A DNA stretch of 64,000 nt from Caulobacterales bacterium (lineage in GTDB: Bacteria > Pseudomonadota > Alphaproteobacteria > Caulobacterales > Caulobacteraceae). Positions 1 through 7,943 of the stretch are shown piece after piece. The DNA lies in contig JAEKKJ010000018.1 of NCBI GenBank assembly GCA_019510435.1, positions 124,001-188,000 on the forward strand, written 5' to 3'. Within the stretch, counting starts at the first letter, position 1; the number at the start of each line of letters is the position of its first letter. A program made the translations under genes and the position numbers. The notes under the pieces were generated by a model, which did not search any database, had not been told where the DNA came from, and saw nothing but the letters and a program-made list of their open reading frames with translations.

Positions 1-291
1 ATCGCCCAAGCTTGACGTCGCCCTCGCGATGTTCGATGTTTGTTCTCATGTGCGTCGACGATCCCGCCCGCGCCTCCACCAAGGCCCGGCGGCCCGCCCG
101 TGCGCCGCCGACGGGCCCGCCGCGGCGCCGACCTGCGCCCAGTCGCGCCGCGGATCCACAACCCTTCACCGACGCCCGCCCTCGCCGGCGGCGCCACACG
201 TCGGCCGCGCACAGCGCGCCGACGCCTCCCGGGCGTTGCAATCCGCTGCGCCCGGTATAACGTCGTTCTTCTTCACCAACCGGGGGCGATC
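1..291. other. Leading gene-free stretch
   Basis: I see no supportable gene here. The open frames are arginine/proline-rich and overlap one another, as expected by chance in very GC-rich DNA. The last part, with cccggtataa near 250-260, could carry the promoter of the gene that starts at 292. Confidence 0.5.
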
Positions 292-738
292 ATGGCGGAT
301 ACGGATCAAATCGCGGCGCTGTTGAAGCTGGCGGCGGACGACGTGCAGCTGCTGGGGGCCCAGCGGGTCGCGGCCAAGCGGCTGCTGGCCTACGACGGCG
401 AGCTCTATCCCCACGACGGGTGTGCGATCACGCTGTCGGTGCTGCTGCAGGACGCGGGCATCGCGGTGGCGGACAACTTCCAGGCCATCCAGCTGACCCA
501 CACCCTGCGGGACCGCGGCTGGAGCCATGTGCCGATCGGCGAGCAGCGGGCCGGCGACGTAGGCACCACCTGCGGCGACAAGCCCCTGCACGGCCAGGAC
601 CACATCTACCTGGTGCTGAAGCCGCTCAGCGCCGACGAGATGGTCATCGCCGACAACCAGGACACCCACCCCCACTTCCGCTTCGCCAGCGGCCACGGCG
701 GCAAGACGCCGACGCGCTATTTCCTGCGGGCGGGCTGA
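292..738 (+). CDS. Small putative papain-like (CHAP/C39-type) cysteine protein
   Basis: 148 aa with no signal peptide. Cys44 sits in HDGCAITLSVLL at the head of a hydrophobic helix. His104 (GQDHIYLVL) and Asp121/Asn122 (IADNQ) follow in the order and spacing of papain-like amidases and peptidases (CHAP, NlpC/P60, C39). That similarity is by motif order only. The ATG at 292 follows ggggcgatc and begins a plausible helix; the frame continues upstream but the extension is low-complexity. It stands alone, convergent with the RTX gene. A catalytic role is inferred; it could be a non-enzymatic relative. Confidence 0.5.
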   Translation: MADTDQIAALLKLAADDVQLLGAQRVAAKRLLAYDGELYPHDGCAITLSVLLQDAGIAVADNFQAIQLTHTLRDRGWSHVPIGEQRAGDVGTTCGDKPLHGQDHIYLVLKPLSADEMVIADNQDTHPHFRFASGHGGKTPTRYFLRAG

Positions 739-778
739 GGCGATCGGGCGGCCGCAGCGGGCCGCCCGACGCGTTGCC

Positions 779-1471
779 TCAGTGCACGATCCAGTCGTGC
801 GGCAGGGTGGCGAGATCCACGTGCTGCAGGGTGACGCTCTCGTGGCCGACCAGCGTCACCACCACGTCTGCGCCCACCTGGGCCACGGTGTAGGGCACGT
901 CGCCCTCCACATGCAGGCGGTCGCCCTCGGCGGCGTTGAAGTCGACGATCACGTCGTTCCCGCCGCCGGCGAAGACGTTGAAGGTGTCGGCGCCCGCGCC
1001 GCCCTCCATCGTGTCGTCGCCCTTGTCGCCGGAGATCCAGTCATTGCCGGCGCCGCCGGAGAGGCTGTCGGCGCCCTGGCCGCCGTGGACGGTGTCGTCG
1101 CCGACGCCGCCGTCGGCGGTGTCGTTGCCGATGTTGCCGTTGACCAGGTCGGCGCCGTCGCCGCCGGCGAGGCTGTCGTCGCCCTTGCCGCCCAGCACCC
1201 AGTCGTCGCCGGCGCCGCCGTCGGCCGTGTCGGCCCCGGCCATGCCGTTGATGGCGTCGTGAGCCGAGCCGCCGATGACGCTGTCGTCCCCGTCCTGGCC
1301 GTGGATGACGTCGCCGTGGTCGTCGCCGGTCAGGGTGTCGTCGCCGGAGCCGCCTTCCAGGTCGGTCTGGGTGTCGTCGCCCCCATGGTCGTCGCCGGAG
1401 AGGTTGCCCGAGCCGGGCCCGGGGTGATTGGCCATCGTCGCGCCGCCGCCGAGGCCATCCATCTGGGGCAT
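779..1471 (-). CDS. RTX-type calcium-binding repeat protein, probably secreted
   Basis: 230 aa, almost entirely built of GGxGxDxxx nonapeptide repeats (for example GGSGDDTL, GGAGDDWV, GGKGDDSL, GGAGNDWI) across residues 25-180. A non-repeat C-terminal domain rich in beta strands and ending LPHDWIVH follows. RTX repeats bind calcium and fold after export through type I secretion, whose signal lies at the C terminus. There is no Sec signal peptide, which fits. The start at 1471 is preferred because GGGAGAG lies just upstream. No ABC exporter, membrane-fusion protein or recognisable enzymatic domain is adjacent, so the passenger function is unknown. Confidence 0.8.
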   Translation of the reverse strand: MPQMDGLGGGATMANHPGPGSGNLSGDDHGGDDTQTDLEGGSGDDTLTGDDHGDVIHGQDGDDSVIGGSAHDAINGMAGADTADGGAGDDWVLGGKGDDSLAGGDGADLVNGNIGNDTADGGVGDDTVHGGQGADSLSGGAGNDWISGDKGDDTMEGGAGADTFNVFAGGGNDVIVDFNAAEGDRLHVEGDVPYTVAQVGADVVVTLVGHESVTLQHVDLATLPHDWIVH

Positions 1472-1649
1472 CTGGTTTCTCTCCCACACCTGTCGCCCCC
1501 GACAAGACAAGCCAGGGCGTAAATGAGGGCGGAAAAATGACCCTTAAATCGCCGGTAGGGTTGCTGGCTGACGGCGCGCTGAGGGCGAGTGAGGCGTTTG
1601 GATCGGCATGCGCAGGCCTTAGGGTCGGCGCCACGACAGGAGACGCCCC

Positions 1650-2465
1650 ATGAGCGAGACCCGCCCCGGCCCGACCCCGCCCGTCGCCTTCGCCGGCTCG
1701 ATCCCGGAGGTCTATGAGCGCTGCCTGGGGCCCATGCTGTTCGAGCCGTTCGCGCAGGACCTGGCCGGCCGGTTCGCCGGCTTCGAGGGCAGGCTGCTGG
1801 AGACCGCCGCCGGCACCGGGCGGCTGACGCGCGCGCTGGCCCAGGCCCTGGAGCCGCAGGCGCGGATCACGGCCACCGACCTCAGCGAGCCCATGCTGGC
1901 CGAGGCCGCGGCGCGGCTGCCCGACCCGCGGGTGGCCTGGCAGGCCGCCGACGCCCAGGCCCTGCCGTTCGAGGACGAGAGCTTCGCAGCCGTGGTCTGC
2001 CAGTTCGGCGTGATGTTCTTCCCCGACAAGGCGGCCGCCTACGCCGAGGCGCGGCGCGTGCTGAAGCCGGGCGGGCGGTTCGTGTTCAGCGTCTGGAGCG
2101 ACCTGGCCGCCAACGACTTCACCCATGCGGTGACCGAGGTGCTGGCCGAGGCCTTCCCCGCCGATCCGCCGGACTTCCTGACCCGTGTGGTGAACGGCTA
2201 CCACGACGAGGCGGTGATCGGAGAGGCGCTGATCGCCGCCGGCTTCTCGGAGGCGGGCTTCGAGATCGTGACCCTGCCGACCCCGGTGGCCTCGGCCCAG
2301 GCGGCCGCCTTCGGCCTGACCCACGGCTCGCCCCTGCGCCCCGACCTGGAGGCGCGCGGCCGGCTGGCGGAGGTGGAGGCCGCCGTGGCGGCGCGGATCC
2401 GGGCGCGGTTCGGCGATCCGCCGGCCGGGCGCGGCCGGGCCCTGCTCACCACCGCCACCGTTTGA
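1650..2465 (+). CDS. Class I SAM-dependent methyltransferase (UbiE-like)
   Basis: 271 aa. The glycine-rich motif I is ETAAGTGR (residues 51-58). The acidic motif II is TDLSEPM, and motif III follows around ADAQALPFEDESFAAVVCQFG; LKPGGRFVFSVW is the typical post-IV strand. This is the Methyltransf_11/UbiE layout. Substrate cannot be read from the sequence. An AGGAGA box precedes the ATG. It stands alone, between the divergent RTX gene and a small lipoprotein. Confidence 0.85.
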   Translation: MSETRPGPTPPVAFAGSIPEVYERCLGPMLFEPFAQDLAGRFAGFEGRLLETAAGTGRLTRALAQALEPQARITATDLSEPMLAEAAARLPDPRVAWQAADAQALPFEDESFAAVVCQFGVMFFPDKAAAYAEARRVLKPGGRFVFSVWSDLAANDFTHAVTEVLAEAFPADPPDFLTRVVNGYHDEAVIGEALIAAGFSEAGFEIVTLPTPVASAQAAAFGLTHGSPLRPDLEARGRLAEVEAAVAARIRARFGDPPAGRGRALLTTATV

Positions 2466-2571
2466 GGGGAACAGCCTCGCTTGTCGCGAGTTTGGAGAGC
2501 GACCCCGGGGGCGCGAGCTGTGCCGGAGGGGTCGCGCACGCGGCGCAAGCCGTGACCTGAAGGAGATCTCC

Positions 2572-2874
2572 ATGCGAACTGCCGTCCTCCTCGCCTGCGG
2601 CGTGGCCGCCCTGTCGCTCGGCGCCTGCCAGAAGAAGTCGGATGACACCGCCAACGCCAACGCCGCAGCGGACTCGGCGGCGGCCTCGGCCCAGAGCGCG
2701 GCCGCGAACGCGGACAGCGCCGCGGCCAACAACGCAGCGGCCAGCACGCCGCCCGCCGGCGACACCGCCGCCGCGGGCGCCGCGGCCGACAACGCCAACC
2801 AGGCCGCCGCCAATGCGAACCAGGCCGCGGCCAACGCCGGCGGCGCGCCGCCGTCCTCGCCGCCGCCGAAGTAG
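2572..2874 (+). CDS. Small Ala/Asn-rich lipoprotein
   Basis: 100 aa. The signal peptide ends in the lipobox LGAC, with lipidated Cys19, followed by KKSDD. The rest is a low-complexity alanine, asparagine and serine stretch with repeated ANANQAA units and a proline tail, so it is probably extended or disordered in the periplasm. A strong AAGGAGAT ribosome site precedes the ATG. Function unknown; such proteins are common as entericidin-like or envelope-spacer lipoproteins, but nothing specific is shown. Confidence 0.75.
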   Translation: MRTAVLLACGVAALSLGACQKKSDDTANANAAADSAAASAQSAAANADSAAANNAAASTPPAGDTAAAGAAADNANQAAANANQAAANAGGAPPSSPPPK

Positions 2875-2891
2875 CCAGGACCCGCTCCTGC

Positions 2892-2951
2892 GGTCCCGCC
2901 CCGAGGGCGGGACCCTCGCAGACGCCCCCGGAGGTTGGCTCCCGCCGGGGG
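2892..2951. terminator. Two consecutive hairpins between convergent genes
   Basis: GGTCCCGCCC (2892-2901) and GGGCGGGACC (2905-2914) form a perfect 10-bp stem with a 3-nt loop. CCCCCGG (2925-2931) pairs with CCGGGGG (2945-2951), followed by a short T-rich run. They lie between the lipoprotein gene and the convergent tetR-type gene, as a bidirectional terminator would. Confidence 0.6.
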
Positions 2952-2966
2952 TTGTCTGTGTCTGGG

Positions 2967-3590
2967 CTAGGTGGGGCGAGGCTGGACCGGCTCGCCCAGG
3001 GCGCCGATCAGCCGGTCGATGACCGCGCCCACCTCGCGGCGCGCCTGCGCGCGGTCGGGCGCCGCGGCCAGGTAGAGGGCGCCCTCGCGCACCGCGCCCA
3101 GCACCACATGCGCCAGGGGCTCGGCCGGCTGGGGCGGGATCGCGCCGGCGGCCACGGCCTCAGCGATCAGGTCCAGGGTCAGGCCCATGCCATAGCGACC
3201 GCCGATCTCGCGCCAGCGCATCCAGCCCAGCACCGCCGGTCCGTCCACCAGGGCGATCCGCAGCACGTCGGGCGCGGTGGCGACATCCAGCCAGGCGGCC
3301 GCGGCCAGCCGCATCGCGGTGAGCGGGTCCGGCGGCCTGGCCTCGGCCACCGCGGCGGCGATGCCGGCGATGGCGTCGGCCTCCACCGCCTCGAACACGG
3401 CGGCGAACAACTCGGTCTTGTCGGCGAAGTGGTGGTAGAGCGCCCCGCGCGTCAGGCCGGCCGCCCGCACGATCGCCTCGGCGCCGACGCCGGCGAAGCC
3501 CTGCTCGGCGAACAGCGCCCGGCCCGCCGCCACCAACGCCTCGCGCGTGGCGGCCGTCCGTTCAGCCTGGGTCCGGCGTGTGGGCCTCAT
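2967..3590 (-). CDS. TetR/AcrR family transcriptional regulator
   Basis: 207 aa. The N-terminal helix-turn-helix (residues about 10-56) has the standard TetR signature: REALVAAGRALFAEQGFAGV, then GLTRGALYHHFADKTELFAAVF. The C-terminal all-helical ligand domain is diverged, so the inducer is unknown. It is transcribed away from the COQ4-like gene, with about 100 bp between its start and that gene's end. No obvious divergent target is present. Confidence 0.9.
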   Translation of the reverse strand: MRPTRRTQAERTAATREALVAAGRALFAEQGFAGVGAEAIVRAAGLTRGALYHHFADKTELFAAVFEAVEADAIAGIAAAVAEARPPDPLTAMRLAAAAWLDVATAPDVLRIALVDGPAVLGWMRWREIGGRYGMGLTLDLIAEAVAAGAIPPQPAEPLAHVVLGAVREGALYLAAAPDRAQARREVGAVIDRLIGALGEPVQPRPT

Positions 3591-3688
3591 GCGCCCTGTA
3601 TGTATCCGCCGCCGCCGAGAGGCCAGCTACCGCAGCGGCTGGGTCCAGCGACCGGAGAGTGGCACGGCGCCCGCGGGCGTCACTTGAG

Positions 3689-4654
3689 CTAAGCCGCCTG
3701 GGAGAACCTCCGCAGGAAGGAGTCGGCGGGCCAGCGCGAGGCGTAGGTCTTGACGCCCAGCTGGGCGCGCACGGTCTCGACGGGCAGATGCCACAGGGTC
3801 TCCCACGGCACGCCCAGCAGCGGCGGGCTCTGCCGGCCGTGGGCCCATCCCGAGAAGATGGTGTCCAGCACCATGATGGTGTCCTCGGACCGCTCCAGCG
3901 CCAGCACGGCGAAGGCCACCCCCAGCAGCAGCGAGGAGTAGTGGTGGCCGAACTGGCCCATCTGGAAGGCCGAGAGCGCCATGCGGTGCAGCTCGGTCTG
4001 CTCGTAGCCGCCGACGATGCGCCACAGCTCGTGGCACTGCAGGATGCGGACGTTGACATAGTCCAGCGGCGCCGGCAGGTGGGCCAGGCCCAGGGCGTCG
4101 CGGTCGAGCAGCTCCAGCGAGCCGCCCTGGGCTGTGGCGGCGGCGAGGAAGGCCGCGCCGAGCGAGTTCGCCGGGCAGGCCTCCAGATCCTTGCGGTCGA
4201 AGCGGGCCGGCTCGCCCGCGGCGGCGGCGTCGCGCACACCCGGGTAGGCGAGGGCGCAGGCCGCGACGCGCCCTGGCAGGTTCGGTGACAGCAGGCCCGC
4301 CAGCCACGCGACGCGGCCGGTGAAGGCGGTGGGGTCCTGCCCCTCGTGGATCGGCGCCTCCGCCAGGGTCCAGAAGGCGTCCCAGAAGGCGGGGCTGACC
4401 GGCTCGGCCGTCGAGCGGGCCGGCCGCACGGTGGTGGCGACGATCGGCTCGTCGCGCCAGCCGGTGGCTGCCTCGTCATAGACCTGGATCAGGCGTTCGG
4501 GCGCCGAAACGGCAGCGCTCAGGGCCAGGGCGGCCAGGGCGCGCAGTCCGACGCCGGTGGTCTCTCGTTTGAGCCCGCGAGCGAGGGCGTTCGGGTCTCC
4601 GCCGGCGGCCGAGACCATGGCCTCGAACCCTCTCCGCGTGGTCATGGAGATCAT
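3689..4654 (-). CDS. COQ4-like protein
   Basis: 321 aa. The C-terminal half has the COQ4 core: QCHELWRIVGGYEQTELHRM (residues 207-224), corresponding to the family's HDxxH-like metal-binding segment, then FGHHYSSLLLG. COQ4 proteins act in ubiquinone assembly and C1 decarboxylation in eukaryotes; bacterial members are less well studied. The start at 4654 has AAGGG upstream; the longer frame would run into the neighbouring SRPBCC gene. Asp of the HD motif is Glu here. No other ubiquinone genes are nearby. Confidence 0.6.
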   Translation of the reverse strand: MISMTTRRGFEAMVSAAGGDPNALARGLKRETTGVGLRALAALALSAAVSAPERLIQVYDEAATGWRDEPIVATTVRPARSTAEPVSPAFWDAFWTLAEAPIHEGQDPTAFTGRVAWLAGLLSPNLPGRVAACALAYPGVRDAAAAGEPARFDRKDLEACPANSLGAAFLAAATAQGGSLELLDRDALGLAHLPAPLDYVNVRILQCHELWRIVGGYEQTELHRMALSAFQMGQFGHHYSSLLLGVAFAVLALERSEDTIMVLDTIFSGWAHGRQSPPLLGVPWETLWHLPVETVRAQLGVKTYASRWPADSFLRRFSQAA

Positions 4655-4701
4655 GCGCGCACCCTTGCCCCCCGGCGGTCTCTGACGGACCGATCGAACG
4701 G

Positions 4702-5124
4702 TTAGGTTGACAACACGACTCTCAGCTTGTCGAGGATCATACCCCACCCCTGCGGCGTGGAGTCGCGCCACTCGGGCGCGACGCCCTCGTGGGTCAGGGT
4801 CAGCTCGCAGCCACCATCGACCGCCTCGAAGACCAGAGTCACCCGCGTATAGGTCGGGTCGAACTGGGGCACGGCGAAGGTGAAGACCAGCCGATGCGGC
4901 CGCTCGATCACCTCGTATTCGCCCACGTGGGCCACATCCCCCATGTCGGGCCGCCGGTCGGTGAAGTTGAAGCGGCCGCCAACCCGCGGGTCGATCTCGG
5001 CCACGATCATCTGGCCGGTCGGGGTGGCGAAGGCGAATCGGGGCGCCATCTTGGGGTCGAGCCAGGCGTCGAACACCTGCTCCGGGGTGGCGTCGTAGCG
5101 GTGGCGGACAACGATATCATCCAT
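4702..5124 (-). CDS. SRPBCC / AHSA1-family protein
   Basis: 140 aa, a typical AHSA1-like START fold. The N terminus has RHRYDATPEQVFDAWLDP, the middle FTDRRPDMGDVAHVGEYEVI, and the C-terminal helix begins WRDSTPQGWGMILDKL. The start overlaps the end of the upstream ArsR gene by 8 bp, so the pair is cotranscribed and translationally coupled. ArsR-SRPBCC pairs are frequent in proteobacteria; the protein usually binds a small hydrophobic ligand. Ligand unknown. Confidence 0.85.
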   Translation of the reverse strand: MDDIVVRHRYDATPEQVFDAWLDPKMAPRFAFATPTGQMIVAEIDPRVGGRFNFTDRRPDMGDVAHVGEYEVIERPHRLVFTFAVPQFDPTYTRVTLVFEAVDGGCELTLTHEGVAPEWRDSTPQGWGMILDKLRVVLST

Positions 5125-5425
5125 CTTTCAGCACCTTCTCCAGTTCGCCGAGCCGCCAGGCCCAGAGCTTGCGTTGGTCGTCGATCCAGGCGGCCGCCTC
5201 ATCGAGCGGCGTCGGGTCCAGGGTGAGGAAATGCTCGCGCCCCTCGACCCGGCGGCGCACCAGCCGGGCCCGCTCCAGCATGCGGATGTGCTTGGAGACC
5301 GAGTTCAGCGAGATGGCGAACGGCTTGGCCACGTCGGTGACCCGCGCCTCGCCCTCCTGAGCCAGCCGGGCCAGGATCGCGCGGCGGGTAGGATCCGCCA
5401 GGGCGGTCAGCGTCGCATCCAACAT
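5117..5425 (-). CDS. ArsR family winged-helix regulator
   Basis: 102 aa, with the classical ArsR winged helix. It opens LTALADPTRRAILARL, the recognition helix is FAISLNSVSKHIRMLERA, and the wing follows at RRRVEGREH. No CxC metal motif is present, so it is the non-metal type that pairs with SRPBCC proteins. The ATG at 5425 is chosen because GAGGTG sits at ideal spacing; a TTG start 10 codons upstream is possible. A palindrome covers the ribosome site and start, suggesting autoregulation. Confidence 0.88.
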   Translation of the reverse strand: MLDATLTALADPTRRAILARLAQEGEARVTDVAKPFAISLNSVSKHIRMLERARLVRRRVEGREHFLTLDPTPLDEAAAWIDDQRKLWAWRLGELEKVLKDG

Positions 5426-5447
5426 ATTCACCTCTAAGGGTGAATAT
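5424..5447. promoter_or_regulatory. Palindrome over the arsR start, candidate operator
   Basis: ATATTCACC (5424-5432) and GGTGAATAT (5439-5447) form a perfect 9-bp inverted repeat with a 6-nt spacer. It includes the ribosome-binding site and start codon of the ArsR gene, a usual place for ArsR autorepression. It is AT-rich against the surroundings. Confidence 0.6.
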
Positions 5448-5492
5448 TGAGCCAAAAGAGAGCCGGGTCAAGCCCGGCTGCTCCTGCGGCGC

Positions 5493-5744
5493 CTATTGCG
5501 GACGCATCTTGGCCATGGCCGCCCCGAGCTCCTCGGCGGTGACCTTGCCGTCGTGGTTGGCGTCGACCAGGTCGAAGCGCTCGGCCTTGCGGCCGGCGGC
5601 GACCCACTCGTCCTTGTCGACGACGCCGTCGCCGTTCTTGTCCCAGGCCTTGATGATGTCAGCCGGCGCGGGCGGCTGGGCATGGGCGAGGCCGGCGGTC
5701 GCGAGCGTGGCGACAGCGGTCAAGGCGATGAAAACTTTGCGCAT
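5493..5744 (-). CDS. Secreted EF-hand protein
   Basis: 83 aa. A Sec signal peptide with cleavage predicted after AHA (about residue 22) is followed by two canonical EF-hand loops: DKNGDGVVDKDEW and DANHDGKVTAEEL. The acidic residues at loop positions 1, 3, 5, 9 and 12 are intact, so calcium binding in the periplasm is likely. Such small EF-hand proteins are common in Caulobacterales; role unknown. It lies between the tyrA end and the arsR promoter and is not obviously part of an operon. Confidence 0.85.
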   Translation of the reverse strand: MRKVFIALTAVATLATAGLAHAQPPAPADIIKAWDKNGDGVVDKDEWVAAGRKAERFDLVDANHDGKVTAEELGAAMAKMRPQ

Positions 5745-5824
5745 TCCGGAGGCTCTCTTGCGGTGGCGTGAGGCCCGCAGTCAGCGCCCAGCTTGTTGCA
5801 CGCGTATTGCCGGTATGTGGCCGT

Positions 5825-6757
5825 TCAGTGCTTGCCGCGGTCGCGGCCGAAGTTCGGCTCGGCGCTTTCCTGGCCCAGGGCCACGATCCCGCGGCGGATC
5901 TCGCGCGTGCGGCTGAACAGCTCGAACAGCTTGTCGCCCTCGCCCCAGCGGATCGCCCGGCTGAGGGCCTGGAGGTCCTCGGAGAACCGCCCCAGCACCT
6001 CCAGCACCGCGTCCTTGTTGGTCAGGAAGACGTCGCGCCACATGGTCGGATCCGAGGCGGCGATGCGGGTGAAGTCGCGGAAGCCGCCGGCGGAGTACTT
6101 CATCACCTCGGCCTGGGTCACCTCCTCCAGGTCGGCGGCGGTGCCGACGATGTTGTAGGCGATGAGGTGGGGCAGGTGGCTGGTGATGGCCAGCACCAGG
6201 TCGTGGTGGCGGGCGTCCATCTCCTCGACATTGGCCCCGATCGCCGACCAGAAGCGCGTCAGGTCCGCCACCGCCTGACGGTAGGGCTCGTCGGCGCGGG
6301 GCTGCGGGGTCAGGATCGTCCAGCGGTTCTGGAACAGCTCGGCGAAGCCGGCGTCGGGGCCCGACTGCTCGGTGCCCGCGATCGGGTGGCCCGGCACGAC
6401 GAAGACGCCATCCGGGCAGGCGCTGGCCAGGGCGTCCGCGACCGCGCCCTTCACCGACCCCACGTCGCTGACGGTGGCGCCCGCCTTCAGCCCCGGCGCG
6501 GCCGCCTGCGCCGCCGCGCCCATGGACATCACCGGGACGGCGAAGACGACCAGGTCCGCATCGCGCACCGCCTCGGCGGCGTCGGCCGTCACCTGGTCCG
6601 CGATGGCGAGCTCCACCACCCGCGCGCGCGCGGCGTCGGAGGCCTCGGCCACGGCGATCTGGCCGGCGGCCCCGCTCTTGCGCGCGGCGCGGACCACCGA
6701 CGATCCGATCAGGCCGCAGCCGACCACCGCCAGTTTCGCGTAGACGGGCTCAGCCAC
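5825..6757 (-). CDS. tyrA: Prephenate/arogenate dehydrogenase
   Basis: 310 aa. The Rossmann start is VVGCGLIGSS (GxGxxG at residues 13-18). The substrate segment is GHPIAGTEQSG (123-133), and the helical TyrA domain begins DARHHDLVLAITSHLPHLIA. The enzyme oxidatively decarboxylates prephenate or arogenate with NAD(P), a step in tyrosine synthesis. It follows the hisC-type gene by 4 bp, third in an operon with chorismate mutase. There is no fused chorismate mutase or ACT domain. Confidence 0.92.
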   Translation of the reverse strand: MAEPVYAKLAVVGCGLIGSSVVRAARKSGAAGQIAVAEASDAARARVVELAIADQVTADAAEAVRDADLVVFAVPVMSMGAAAQAAAPGLKAGATVSDVGSVKGAVADALASACPDGVFVVPGHPIAGTEQSGPDAGFAELFQNRWTILTPQPRADEPYRQAVADLTRFWSAIGANVEEMDARHHDLVLAITSHLPHLIAYNIVGTAADLEEVTQAEVMKYSAGGFRDFTRIAASDPTMWRDVFLTNKDAVLEVLGRFSEDLQALSRAIRWGEGDKLFELFSRTREIRRGIVALGQESAEPNFGRDRGKH

Positions 6758-6761
6758 CAGA

Positions 6762-7892
6762 TCAGGCCTTCATGAACTCGGCGAGGGCGTCCACCACGGC
6801 GCGGTTGTGTTCTTCCAGCCCGATGGTGATGCGCAGGTGGTCGGGCATGCCGTAGTTCAGCAGCGAGCGGGTCAGCAGGCCGCGGGCGCTGAGGAATTCG
6901 TCGGCGTCGCGGGCGGTCTTGCCCGGCGTCTTGGGGAAGCCCACGAGCACGAAGTTGGTGGCCGAGGGGCCCACGACCTCCAGGCCGATCCCGCCGATCT
7001 GCTGGGTCAGCCACGGCCGCCACTGGTTGACGTGGGCCAGCGAGCGGGCCTGGAACTCGGTGTCCGCCAAGGCCGCCACTGCCGCGCGCTGGCCGGCGAT
7101 GGAGGTGTTGAACGGCAGGCGGATGCGGTCCACCGCCGCGGCGATGGCGCCCGGCGCATAGCCCCAGCCCACGCGCAGGGACGCCAAGCCATGCAGCTTG
7201 GAGAAGGTGTGGGTGACCACCACGTTCTCGGCGCCGCGGGCGAAGTCCAGCCCGTCGTCGAAGGCCGGATCGTCGGCGAATTCGCCATAGGCCCCGTCCA
7301 GCACCAGAACGACGCTGGGCGGCAGGTGCGCATGCAGCCGCAGGACTTCGGAGAACGGGATCCAGGTGCCCGTGGGATTGCCGGGATTGGCCAGGAACAC
7401 CAGCCGGGTGCGCTCGTCCACCGTGGCCAGCAGCTCGTCCACGTCGATGCGGTGGCCGGGCTCGCGGGCGCATTTCACCTCGGCCTGGCAGGCGCGCGCG
7501 CCGATGGCGTAGGCGGCGAAGGCGAACTCGCCCTGGACGATGTTGTCGCCCGGCTCGAGGAAGGCCTGGTTCAGCAGCTGGAAGATCTCGTCCGAGCCGC
7601 AGCCGAAGATCAGGCGCTCGGGCTCCAGGCGGAACTGCTGGGCGATGGCGTCGCGCAGGATGCTGGTGCGGCTGTCCGGATAGATGTGCAGGTCGTCGGC
7701 GGAAGCGGCGTAGGCCTCACGCGCCTTGGGGCTGGCGCCCAGGATGTTCTCGTTGGCCGAGAGCTTGATCGGATGCTCGACGCCCTCGGCCTTGGCCTTG
7801 CCGGGGACATAGGCGTGGATGTCCATGATCCCGGACTTGGGGATCGGGCGCGGCGCACGGGCGCGGTCGAGGGGGGCGGCGTCGTCGGACAT
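6762..7892 (-). CDS. hisC: Histidinol-phosphate/aromatic aminotransferase
   Basis: 376 aa from the ATG at 7892. Fold-type I PLP enzyme of the HisC family: KLSANENILGASP near residue 43, FLANPGNPTGTW near 166, DGAYGEFA near 199, and the Schiff-base Lys232 in THTFSKLHGLASLRVGW. Placed between chorismate mutase and tyrA, it probably serves as the aromatic aminotransferase of Tyr/Phe synthesis. HisC-family enzymes often act on both substrates, so histidine synthesis is also possible. An upstream TTG start is less likely. Confidence 0.88.
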   Translation of the reverse strand: MSDDAAPLDRARAPRPIPKSGIMDIHAYVPGKAKAEGVEHPIKLSANENILGASPKAREAYAASADDLHIYPDSRTSILRDAIAQQFRLEPERLIFGCGSDEIFQLLNQAFLEPGDNIVQGEFAFAAYAIGARACQAEVKCAREPGHRIDVDELLATVDERTRLVFLANPGNPTGTWIPFSEVLRLHAHLPPSVVLVLDGAYGEFADDPAFDDGLDFARGAENVVVTHTFSKLHGLASLRVGWGYAPGAIAAAVDRIRLPFNTSIAGQRAAVAALADTEFQARSLAHVNQWRPWLTQQIGGIGLEVVGPSATNFVLVGFPKTPGKTARDADEFLSARGLLTRSLLNYGMPDHLRITIGLEEHNRAVVDALAEFMKA

Positions 7893-7943
7893 TGCGGACT
7901 TCAAAGACTGTCAGGACGGGCCTAGGCGGCCGGAGGCGGTCTC

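Noticed and set aside
1041..2834. 597-aa minus-strand frame across the methyltransferase and RTX genes
   Set aside because: Ala/Arg low-complexity translation that crosses two well-supported genes.
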